Origin: Parvularcula sp038745625
GTDB taxonomy: Bacteria > Pseudomonadota > Alphaproteobacteria > Caulobacterales > Parvularculaceae
DNA: 36,569 nt
Direction: 5' to 3'
NCBI GenBank assembly: GCA_038745625.1
Contig: JBCDLG010000024.1
Coordinates: 1 to 36,569 of the forward strand
Shown here piece by piece: positions 16,406 to 23,694 of the stretch. The notes under the pieces are model-generated. The model worked only from the letters and a program-made list of their open reading frames with translations, was not told the DNA's origin and did no database searches. The position numbers and the translations under genes were made by a program. Within the stretch, counting starts at the first letter, position 1; every line of letters begins with the position of its first letter.

Positions 16406-17008
16406 ATGGCCAACAGATCACAACCCGCAGGTGCGTCGCCCCAGGATGCGATAGGCGCTCAAACGCCGAACCCTGAGGTGGCCCCGCCGTCAGAAGCGCC
16501 CGAGGACATCACTGCGCTTTATGGGGCTTATGCTCCAACCCTAACAGCATCGCTGCGCAAGATGTTCGGCGATGGTCCCCCTGATCCAGAAGACGTCGCG
16601 CAGCAGGCGTTCGCCCAAGTCATTGAACGCGGAAACCTGCGTTCCATTGCGAACCTCAAGGCGTTTGTCTGGCGAACGGCGAGGAACATCGTTCTCGCAG
16701 CAAAACGCTCAGATACTGTCCGGTCACGTTATGATTATGAGGTCGAGCAGATTTACTTTCCGCTCAAAGGCGACGTTTCGACCCCCGAAAGCATCATAGA
16801 AGCGAAGGAACAGTTGAAAGCGGTCAACGCATTGATGCTTCAAATGCCGGAAAAGCGACGCCGTGCACTGATGCTGCACCGAGTGGAGGGGCTCTCAATC
16901 GCTGAGGTTGGGCGTCGCCTTGGGATTAGCCGATCCACAGCGGCGCAACACATCGCAAGGGCCGCCGCTGACCTGGATCTGATGCTTCTGAACACGGAGG
17001 ATCGGTAG
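16406..17008 (+). CDS. ECF sigma factor, FecI-like (rightward cassette)
   Basis: Second ECF sigma factor, about 200 residues from ATG 16406; ATGs at 16376 and 16358 are possible alternatives and none has an ideal ribosome-binding site. Sigma-2 shows RKMFGDGPPDPEDVAQQAF and KAFVWRTARNIVLAAKRSD; sigma-4 shows LQMPEKRRRALMLHRVEGLSIAEVGRRLGIS. The shared stretches with the leftward factor (KMFGxGPPDPEDV, QQAF, WRTARNI, MPxxRRRA) point to duplication, while the N-terminal tails differ. It lies 6 nt upstream of its FecR-like partner gene. The helix-turn-helix regions differ enough that the two may recognise different promoters, which the sequence alone cannot settle. Confidence 0.93.
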   Translation: MANRSQPAGASPQDAIGAQTPNPEVAPPSEAPEDITALYGAYAPTLTASLRKMFGDGPPDPEDVAQQAFAQVIERGNLRSIANLKAFVWRTARNIVLAAKRSDTVRSRYDYEVEQIYFPLKGDVSTPESIIEAKEQLKAVNALMLQMPEKRRRALMLHRVEGLSIAEVGRRLGISRSTAAQHIARAAADLDLMLLNTEDR

Positions 17009-17014
17009 ACTCCG

Positions 17015-18091
17015 ATGGCACCAACCACCGATGATGAATTGATCGATATTGTCCGTTCTGCCCATGAATGGCGGGTGCTTATGGAGAACCCCGGAGCCAC
17101 GGACGCGGACCGCCGCGCGTTTCAAGCGTGGCTTGCTGCCGATCCCCGGCACGAGGACATGTTCGGTCGTGCAGAGACCGTCTGGAGTGCCCTCGGCGAT
17201 GTTGCTCCGAGCGACTTTGACGAGCGGCTACATCAGCCATCATGGAGAGAACGCTGGTCGCAGCGTGTCGGTGCTCTGTCGGCACCACCTGCGGAGCGCG
17301 GGAACCGCATTGTCTTCGCATCGATCGCTGTCGCTACCGTCTTTGCAGGCGGGTTGCTGCTGACGTTACCGAAGCAACCCCAAACAATGGCCGAAGCAGA
17401 GAACGCGTCCGTCACCAATTATGCATCCGATCGAGGTGAGACGAAGACCGTCGCGTTGAGTGACGGCAGCACATTGACCCTTGGCGCCGCCAGCAAGGCC
17501 ACGGTCACCTACTCTGGCTCATCGCGCAGTTTGGAGCTGGTTGAGGGCGCCGTGTTCCTTGACATCGAGAGCGACGAGGCGCGGCCGTGTTTGGTCGATG
17601 CTGCCGCGATGAAGGTGATGGTGACCGGGACCGCCTTTGCTGTGAAACGGATCGATGATGCGGTGCGCGTGTCCGTCGCCGAGGGCGATGTCGAAGTCAG
17701 CTATCCGATCTTTCTCAACGACAAAGCAACATCGATGATGACGCGGCAGAGCCTTGCCGCCGGACAGCAGATCGCGGCCTCGCAAGGGGCCGGCCTCGAC
17801 GACATTAAAGAGATCAGCATCGCAGCTGTCGGGGCGTGGCGCTCTGACCGGCTGGTCTATGACGGCGATCCGCTTTGGCATCTCGTCGCTGATGCCAACC
17901 GATACTCTGAGCGGCGTGTCATCATCGACGGCGACGAAGAGCGCATCGGAGCGCTTAAAATTCAGGGAGCTTTCAGTGCCAGCGACATTGACGGCATGCT
18001 CTCATCGCTCGCCCTCATTCACCCCGTGGTGGTGGATCAAAGCGAACCAGAGATCATTCGCATCCGGGCCGCCTCGTCCGGCGGTAATTGA
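17015..18091 (+). CDS. FecR-like anti-sigma / signal transducer (rightward cassette)
   Basis: A 358-residue paralogue of the FecR-like protein at 14477. DUF4880-type N-terminal domain (about 10-60, SAHEWRVLMENPGATDADRRAFQAWLA), membrane helix (about 95-115, IVFASIAVATVFAGGLLLTLP, a little over one helix length), FecR domain (about 125-235, ASDRGETKTVALSDGSTLTLG) and the C-terminal receptor-contact domain (VGAWRSDRLVYDGDPLWHLV). It should link the receptor at 18221 to the sigma factor at 16406. It is separated from the receptor gene by about 130 nt that holds a poly-T stretch and a perfect 7-bp hairpin. Confidence 0.94.
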   Translation: MAPTTDDELIDIVRSAHEWRVLMENPGATDADRRAFQAWLAADPRHEDMFGRAETVWSALGDVAPSDFDERLHQPSWRERWSQRVGALSAPPAERGNRIVFASIAVATVFAGGLLLTLPKQPQTMAEAENASVTNYASDRGETKTVALSDGSTLTLGAASKATVTYSGSSRSLELVEGAVFLDIESDEARPCLVDAAAMKVMVTGTAFAVKRIDDAVRVSVAEGDVEVSYPIFLNDKATSMMTRQSLAAGQQIAASQGAGLDDIKEISIAAVGAWRSDRLVYDGDPLWHLVADANRYSERRVIIDGDEERIGALKIQGAFSASDIDGMLSSLALIHPVVVDQSEPEIIRIRAASSGGN

Positions 18092-18176
18092 TCCCGCTTA
18101 GAAATCTCGAATGCGCTGTATTTTTTTAAGCTTCGATACGTCGATTCCGCGATCCCAAGCATCCTAGGTGTGTAGG

Positions 18177-18195
18177 GCGAATGATTGGCATTCGC
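18177..18195 (+). promoter_or_regulatory. Leader stem-loop before rightward TonB receptor (GCGAATGA box)
   Basis: A perfect inverted repeat GCGAATG-ATTGG-CATTCGC (7-bp stem, 5-nt loop) ends 25 nt before the receptor ATG at 18221. The first 8 bases, GCGAATGA, recur in the same place before the leftward receptor. There is no following T-tract, so it is not an obvious terminator. It could be a leader-RNA structure or the binding site of a dimeric regulator. Confidence 0.5.
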
Positions 18196-18220
18196 AAAAT
18201 GCGCATTGGTGGGCGGGTTC

Positions 18221-20734
18221 ATGGCCAGGTTTGTCGGCAAACGACACGGAAAAGAAGCGATTGTGGGATTTGTCTCGACCCTGGCGGTGATGGCCGCCGG
18301 GCCAGAATCGATGGCGCAGGACGCCTTGGCTGAACCCAGTGGCAGAAACCTTACCCTCCCCGCCAGCCCGCTCGGCGATACGCTCCGAGCCATCAATGAA
18401 GGGTTCGGGGTGGGCATCATCGCTTCTGATGACCTCGTTGGCGGCAAGACATCGCCAGCCATCAGGGGCGCCCGATCCGCCGACGAGGCTTTGCGCATCG
18501 CGCTTCAAGGAACCGAGTTGACCACACAGGCACTGCCTAACGGGGCATACGTCATTGCACAGAGGACCATGGACACTGCTGAACCGGCTCTGCCAGACAC
18601 AATCATCGTGACTGGCACCAAGCAGGGCCTTGGAATTCAAGACACCCAGGCGTCCATCACCGTGATCACCGGCGAGGCCATCGAGGAGCAGGCCATCATC
18701 AACATTGATGATCTTTTGCTGCGGACCCCGAACGTTGCGGGCGGCGGCTCGAACTCACTGAACACAGCCTCGATCCGCGGTGTGACACTCGAAGGCATCG
18801 GTTTCGCTGGCCAAGCGTTCACCGCCAACGTCTATGTCGACGGGTCCCCCAACTCTTTCAACGCAAACCAAGGCGCCAACAACCTTTGGGATGTGGCGCA
18901 GGTCGAAATCCTCCGTGGTCCTCAGTCCACCACGCAAGGCCGCAACGCGTTGGGCGGCGCCATCATCATCAACACCGCCGACCCAGAGTATGAATGGGGC
19001 GGGTCCGTCCGCGCCCGCGCTGGGAATGAAGAGCAGCAGCAATATTCAGGCTTTGTCACTGGTCCTCTCATCGAAGATCAAGTCGCCTTCCGTTTGGCTG
19101 CGGACTACCGGGAGGTCGACTTCGATATCGTCAACGCTGATACCGGCAACAACACGCGGTTCGAGGAAGCCACCACGCTGCGTGCCAAGCTGTTGATTGA
19201 GCCCGAAGCCATTGACGGCCTCCGCGTCGAGTTGATCACGTCCTTTGCCGACACCGAGTTCGGTGAGTTTGGGCAAGTGACCTCACCCGTCCCCGCCAAT
19301 GACCCGACGTTCGGTGCGTTCGATCCGTTTGGCCGCGGAACCTTTGGCACACGCACGCGGTTCGAAGACAGCGAGTCCATTCGGTACACAGCGGATATCA
19401 ATTATGAGCTCAATGAGAATTGGACGATCTTCGCGCTGGGCACCTATGAGGAAACAGAGCGCAATACCGATTTCGGACCGGGCAGTTTCAATGAAGCGAG
19501 TGATGAAACCTACACTGCAGAATTGCGTGCAACATTCGACTATGATCGCTTAACGGGTTGGATCGGCGGTTACTACTTCGACGCCACAAGCACCGACGAC
19601 ATTATTTTCATCTCGCCGCTGAGCATATTCCCCTTCCCTTTAACCGTACCAGACGCTGTTCTCACTGCGACCCTGGTTTCGGATATCGAAACCGAAAACA
19701 CAGCGGTTTTCGGTGAAATCTCCTACGAGATCAGTGATCGGTGGTCGGTCAATTTTGGCGCGCGCTACGACCAGGAGGACTTTGCCAATAATGGCCAACA
19801 GGGCTCATCTGTGGTTGAGCCAGCGGGATGCACCGTTCTTCCCGGCGTCCCGTTTTTCGGCGGAACGCCCTGCGAGCTCTTGTTCCCGGTGAGTGACCAA
19901 GACCCAAGCAGTGCCTCCTACGACGCGTTTCTGCCACGGGGATCAATCATCCATAGCTTCGATGATTTGCGGTCCCTGTCGTTCAACGTGTCGCGAGGAT
20001 ATAGGGCTGGCGGATCGTATATCTTCGCCGACACCTCTGTCGCGGAGGTGCGCACGTTCGATCCCGAATTTGTCACCAACTACGAACTCGCTTGGCGTTC
20101 CCAATGGCCCGCCTATGACCTCACGGTGAACGCAAACCTGTTCTACACGGACTGGACGGATCAGCAGGTCAGCATCACAGGGCCTGGCGGCGGTGTTCTC
20201 GAGGTCGATACGCTGAACGTGGGATCTTCCGAGCTCTACGGCCTGGAAGTGGAGATCGACAAAAAGGTCAATGACGATCTCGATGTCTTCGCATCGATCG
20301 GTCTGCTGCACACAGAGTTTATCGACTTCCCCTTTGCTGTGGGGTCAGGGACCGAGTTTGAGAACCTTGATGGCAACGAGTTCAACAACGCCCCGACATT
20401 TAACATCTCGGGCGGCTTCACCTATCAAAACCCAACCGGGTTCTTCGTGAACGCGACAGCGGCCTATTCCGGCGAGCAATTCTCCGACGTGACCAATCTC
20501 GAAATCAACAAGAACGAATCCTACACCTTGGTGAATGGGCGCGTGGGGTATCGGCATGAGCTCTTTGAGTTGTCTGTTTTCGCAGACAACTTGCTCAACG
20601 AACGGTTCTCGCAGCGGCGCGGACTGTCGACTGTCAACTCAGGCACCGGTATCGCCGAGTTCAACGAACCGGGCGCTTTTTTCAACGTCAACGACCCGCG
20701 CCTTTGGGGTATCGAGCTGCGGGTGAGCTATTGA
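18221..20734 (+). CDS. STN-domain TonB-dependent receptor (rightward cassette)
   Basis: Outer-membrane receptor of 837 residues. Signal peptide about 1-30 (IVGFVSTLAVMAAGPESMA), STN domain about 40-110 (LPASPLGDTLRAINEGFGVG), plug about 125-255 (IIVTGTKQGLGIQDTQAS, VEILRGPQSTTQGRNALGGA) and beta-barrel ending LWGIELRVSY with a terminal Tyr. It is similar along its length to the leftward receptor, including the ATLRAKLLIEPEAIDGLRV-type barrel stretch. ATG 18221 is used; an upstream TTG at 18185 lies inside the hairpin. The following DUF3649-like, PepSY_TM and DUF3325-like genes are typical of ferric-siderophore uptake loci, so an iron chelate is the likely ligand (inference). Confidence 0.94.
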   Translation: MARFVGKRHGKEAIVGFVSTLAVMAAGPESMAQDALAEPSGRNLTLPASPLGDTLRAINEGFGVGIIASDDLVGGKTSPAIRGARSADEALRIALQGTELTTQALPNGAYVIAQRTMDTAEPALPDTIIVTGTKQGLGIQDTQASITVITGEAIEEQAIINIDDLLLRTPNVAGGGSNSLNTASIRGVTLEGIGFAGQAFTANVYVDGSPNSFNANQGANNLWDVAQVEILRGPQSTTQGRNALGGAIIINTADPEYEWGGSVRARAGNEEQQQYSGFVTGPLIEDQVAFRLAADYREVDFDIVNADTGNNTRFEEATTLRAKLLIEPEAIDGLRVELITSFADTEFGEFGQVTSPVPANDPTFGAFDPFGRGTFGTRTRFEDSESIRYTADINYELNENWTIFALGTYEETERNTDFGPGSFNEASDETYTAELRATFDYDRLTGWIGGYYFDATSTDDIIFISPLSIFPFPLTVPDAVLTATLVSDIETENTAVFGEISYEISDRWSVNFGARYDQEDFANNGQQGSSVVEPAGCTVLPGVPFFGGTPCELLFPVSDQDPSSASYDAFLPRGSIIHSFDDLRSLSFNVSRGYRAGGSYIFADTSVAEVRTFDPEFVTNYELAWRSQWPAYDLTVNANLFYTDWTDQQVSITGPGGGVLEVDTLNVGSSELYGLEVEIDKKVNDDLDVFASIGLLHTEFIDFPFAVGSGTEFENLDGNEFNNAPTFNISGGFTYQNPTGFFVNATAAYSGEQFSDVTNLEINKNESYTLVNGRVGYRHELFELSVFADNLLNERFSQRRGLSTVNSGTGIAEFNEPGAFFNVNDPRLWGIELRVSY

Positions 20735-20779
20735 TCGGCGGGTCCTCGTTGGTGCAAAGGCGTCTAAGAAGGAGTTGCA

Positions 20780-21061
20780 ATGATGACGTGGAACGGGCGA
20801 CTGATTGCAAGGTGGGTCCTAGCGGGCCCGGCAGCGTTTGTGCTGGCCATTCTTTTGATGGCAGCAACGCCTTTTTGGTTTCCCAAGGGCGCATCAAACA
20901 TTGACCATCTGGTCTTTGCGATCTTCCTGTTCCCCGCCTATTGGGCCATCCCTTTTACATTCGCGGTGATGGCCGAGAAGCTGTGGCGAGCAAGCGCCAT
21001 CTTTCTTGCGACCGGATTGATCAGTGTCTTGATGATCGCCCAAATGTTCAATCAGACCTAG
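20780..21061 (+). CDS. Small membrane protein, DUF3649-like
   Basis: A 93-residue hydrophobic protein with about three membrane helices (WVLAGPAAFVLAILLMAA, LVFAIFLFPAYWAIPFTFAV, ASAIFLATGLISVLMIAQM). GAAGGAG lies 6-7 nt before the ATG. The arrangement and the pattern AYWAIPFTFAVMAEKLWRA resemble DUF3649 proteins that commonly sit between a TonB receptor and a PepSY_TM protein in iron-uptake loci; the assignment to DUF3649 is by pattern and context, not a profile search. It begins 45 nt after the receptor gene, probably same operon. Confidence 0.78.
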   Translation: MMTWNGRLIARWVLAGPAAFVLAILLMAATPFWFPKGASNIDHLVFAIFLFPAYWAIPFTFAVMAEKLWRASAIFLATGLISVLMIAQMFNQT

Positions 21062-21082
21062 ACGAATGAAGGGCCACCAGCC

Positions 21083-22681
21083 ATGAGCATCGCCAACAAA
21101 GCGCAATCGAAGAGGCTCCTTGCTGTCCACGGATGGTCTGCCGTGATCTTGGGGCTTTTCCTCTATGTCGTTGTGCTGACGGGATCGGTCGCGGTCTTAT
21201 CTCATGAAATTGGGCTTTGGTCGGGCGGAGGTCATGGCCATCACAACGTCCTTGAGCACCCCCTGCACGACCGCATCGTGGAGCTGGTCGATCCGCTTGA
21301 CCCCGCCTACCACGAGGAGGTGAGCCTCTTCCAAAATGCAGCCGGTTCGGTGTTCCTCTTCCCCCATGGTCATGAAACGACCAATGAGGGGAGTTTCGTC
21401 GAGAAAGGCGTGCGCTATGTCCTCGACCCCGTATCGCTGGAGATCCTTCAGCGAGAGGAAGGAACCCGCAGCGACTTTGCGCCCGACCACCGAAGCGCCC
21501 TCGACCGGTTTATTGTGGATCTCCACGTCCGTCTGCATGCGCCCAATCCTTGGGGTTTGTTCGCGACCGGCATTTTGGGCTTCGTTATGCTGTCGGCCGC
21601 GATTTCCGGCATCATTCTGCATAAGCATCTGATCAAAGATCTTTTCGTGGCGCCTCGCCTCTCAGGTCTTCTCCTTAACCGGCGCGACAGGCACATCCTC
21701 GCAGGCAGCTGGAGCTTGCCGTTCAGCTTTATTCTCGCATTCACGGGAGCGTTTTTCAGTTTCGCTGGCACGATCGGTCTGCCGATCGTCGCGATGGCTG
21801 CTTTTGGCGGCGATCAGGTCAAAGCCTTTGAAGCCGTGCGCGGTACGCCCGCGATTGAGGATGAACGCCCTGCTCCGATCTATGATCTCGATGCGATGCT
21901 CGCCGAGTCGAAGGAGCGCGTTGGTTCAACGCCGCAATTCTTGACGATTTCCAACTGGGGCAGGGCCGACGCGAAACTGACCGTCTTCCACGGTCCCGCC
22001 GAGGGCAAGATCCAGGGCTCCAACCACGTCTACAATGCGGCCACCGGTGCGTATGAGGGTGTCAAACCGCTTTTTGGAGAGAAGCCGTCGCTTGGCAGCG
22101 CCGTCTTCGCGTGGGTGGGGCCTCTCCATTTTGGGAATTTTGCGGGTCTTATGTCGAAAGCCATCTGGGTCGCTCTGGGTCTTGCCACATGCTACGTGAC
22201 CTTGACCGGCCTGCAGCTGTGGACCCAGCGTCGGCATGAAAGCGCCGTGTGGCGTTCGATGTCGCGTGCTATCCCAATTGTTGGGTACGGAACACCTCTT
22301 GGCCTTTTGGGTGCGGCGTTCGCTTTCTTCGCGAGCTATCCTGGCCCTAACCCCGCCTATTGGACTGCGGTAGGCTTCATCGCGGCATCCATCGCCTCCA
22401 TCATCATGGGTCTCACCATCCGTGAACGGACACAATTGTCACGGTCTTACCAGGGCGTCCTCGCTGCTGGCCTGGTTCTGCTGCCCATCCTCCGAGTGAC
22501 GCTCGCGGAGGGGCTGTGGTGGCCTCAGCTTATCAGCCAAGGGAGCGTCATCATCATCACGATGGACCTGTTGATGTTGGTGTGTGGCCTGGGTTGCCTT
22601 GCCATGATGTTGGGCATCACGTTTGAAAGAGCCGTTGCGCCGCGTCCCGCCAAACAGCCATTGATGCAACCCGCCGAATGA
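21083..22681 (+). CDS. PepSY-associated membrane protein (PiuB-like, iron-uptake reductase family)
   Basis: A 532-residue inner-membrane protein of the PepSY_TM family. N-terminal helix (about 10-35, LAVHGWSAVILGLFLYVVVL), a periplasmic PepSY-type region (about 40-155) with LHVRLHAPNPWG at its end, a helix (GILGFVMLSAAISGIIL), HKHL and RDRHILAG, another helix (LPFSFILAFTGAFFSFAG), a second periplasmic region, then several C-terminal helices. Paired histidines at helix edges fit heme binding, and family members are linked to ferric-siderophore reduction in or near the membrane. It ends by overlapping the next start as ATGA, so it is coupled to the DUF3325-like gene. Confidence 0.9.
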   Translation: MSIANKAQSKRLLAVHGWSAVILGLFLYVVVLTGSVAVLSHEIGLWSGGGHGHHNVLEHPLHDRIVELVDPLDPAYHEEVSLFQNAAGSVFLFPHGHETTNEGSFVEKGVRYVLDPVSLEILQREEGTRSDFAPDHRSALDRFIVDLHVRLHAPNPWGLFATGILGFVMLSAAISGIILHKHLIKDLFVAPRLSGLLLNRRDRHILAGSWSLPFSFILAFTGAFFSFAGTIGLPIVAMAAFGGDQVKAFEAVRGTPAIEDERPAPIYDLDAMLAESKERVGSTPQFLTISNWGRADAKLTVFHGPAEGKIQGSNHVYNAATGAYEGVKPLFGEKPSLGSAVFAWVGPLHFGNFAGLMSKAIWVALGLATCYVTLTGLQLWTQRRHESAVWRSMSRAIPIVGYGTPLGLLGAAFAFFASYPGPNPAYWTAVGFIAASIASIIMGLTIRERTQLSRSYQGVLAAGLVLLPILRVTLAEGLWWPQLISQGSVIIITMDLLMLVCGLGCLAMMLGITFERAVAPRPAKQPLMQPAE

Positions 22682-22950
22682 TCACCGCAACGATCTATAT
22701 CTGCGCCACGCTTCTGAGCGCCGCCGCGATCGCGTACTTGCTCCTGACTGACCCCAAGCGCGCACGCGTCTTCAAGCAAAAATCTATCGTCAGTCTACCG
22801 CGCAAACCTCGCCTGGCATGGGTCATCGTCTTCTCACCCGCTGCGGTTCTGCTGGTCGCCGGCCAAACCAGCGCGTTCCTTGCTTGGTTCGGCACCATGA
22901 CGGTGGTCGGCTGGCTGATGGCAATGAAGAGGCCAGGCGCCGGCGCGTAG
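22678..22950 (+). CDS. Small membrane protein, DUF3325-like
   Basis: A 90-residue protein with about three membrane helices and the C-terminal pattern SAFLAWFGTMTVVGWLMAM, which resembles DUF3325 proteins that follow PepSY_TM genes in siderophore loci. The ATG overlaps the preceding stop by 4 nt. Function is unknown. A 7-bp inverted repeat (22949-22971) covers its stop codon but has no T-tract. Confidence 0.78.
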   Translation: MITATIYICATLLSAAAIAYLLLTDPKRARVFKQKSIVSLPRKPRLAWVIVFSPAAVLLVAGQTSAFLAWFGTMTVVGWLMAMKRPGAGA

Positions 22951-23140
22951 CAGGCAAGCGACCGGCCTGCTGTCACTCTATGACCTCGCGAAGACCTAGA
23001 AGCGCCGCGACGCGGCAGCACAGTTGTTAAGAACATCGTGCCGCCAGGCGATGCTGGAAGTCATCACTAGGGATCGCTTGAACGGCAATTTTTATTTCCA
23101 TTCAAGGTCTTAAACAACCTTCAGAACAAGGAGTATGATA

Positions 23141-23225
23141 TGGTGCGGATGGGGAGACTCGAACTCCCACGCCATAAGACACCAGAACCTAAATCTGGCG
23201 CGTCTACCAATTCCGCCACATCCGC
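23141..23225 (-). tRNA. tRNA-Leu (anticodon UAG)
   Basis: An 85-nt class II tRNA on the - strand. Acceptor arms GCGGATG / CATCCGC pair fully, the anticodon stem CCAGA/TCTGG encloses TTTAGGT giving anticodon TAG (reads CUA and related Leu codons), a long variable arm (GTGTCTTATGGCGT region) is present, the T arm contains GTTCGAGTC, and CCA is encoded. It is divergent from the DUF1428 gene. Confidence 0.96.
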
Positions 23226-23343
23226 ACGGAGGGCGCGTGCTAGACGGAACGCGCGCGCGTGTCGAGGCGCTGCGTCTTGCGCTTGCCAATGCGCGCAAGC
23301 CGTCGCCTGTTGCGCCTCTGAGCCCTGCTGCGAAGGAGGATGT

Positions 23344-23694
23344 GTGAGCTATCTCGAAGTGGCGGTGTCCGCGGTGCCGACAGCCAATAAGGACCGATAC
23401 ATCCAAGAGGCAGGTGAGGCCGCGGCCGCTTTTATGGCCCATGGCGCCATCGCGGTGACGGAGAATTGGGGAGACACGATCCCCAAGGGTGAACGGACAG
23501 ATTTTCACAAAGCTGTTCAGCGCCAGGAGAATGAGACCATCGTCGTCTCCACCATCCTCTGGCCTTCAAAAGACGCGCGTGATGCCGGATGGCCGAAAGT
23601 GATGGAGGATCCCGCCATGCAAGGTCACGGCGACCTGTTCGATATGAGCCGGATGATCTTCGGCAGCTTCGAGACCATCGTGGACAAGCGCTAA
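23344..23694 (+). CDS. DUF1428 family protein (YbaA-like)
   Basis: A 116-residue cytoplasmic protein of the DUF1428 family, a dimeric alpha-beta-barrel-like fold of unknown role. Family landmarks: VSAVPTANKDRYIQ, HGAIAVTENWGDTIPKG, TDFHKAVQ, WPSKDARDAGWPKVMEDP and FDMSRMIFGSFETIV. The start is GTG at 23344 with AAGGAGG about 5 nt upstream; the open frame further upstream runs through tRNA-Leu and is not real. The stop overlaps the convergent NAD(P)HX-repair gene end by 4 nt. Confidence 0.93.
   Translation: MSYLEVAVSAVPTANKDRYIQEAGEAAAAFMAHGAIAVTENWGDTIPKGERTDFHKAVQRQENETIVVSTILWPSKDARDAGWPKVMEDPAMQGHGDLFDMSRMIFGSFETIVDKR

Noticed and set aside
16162..16413. Long N-terminal extension of the leftward sigma factor
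   Set aside because: The extra 84 residues have no sigma-like sequence, and ATG 16161 gives a normal-length ECF factor.
22949..22971. Inverted repeat AGCAGGC...GCCTGCT at the end of the DUF3325-like gene
   Set aside because: Stem of 7 bp with a 9-nt loop and no T-tract; too weak to call a terminator.
23140..23343. Upstream extension of the DUF1428 gene
   Set aside because: It is antisense to tRNA-Leu; the GTG at 23344 has a strong ribosome-binding site and matches the family start.
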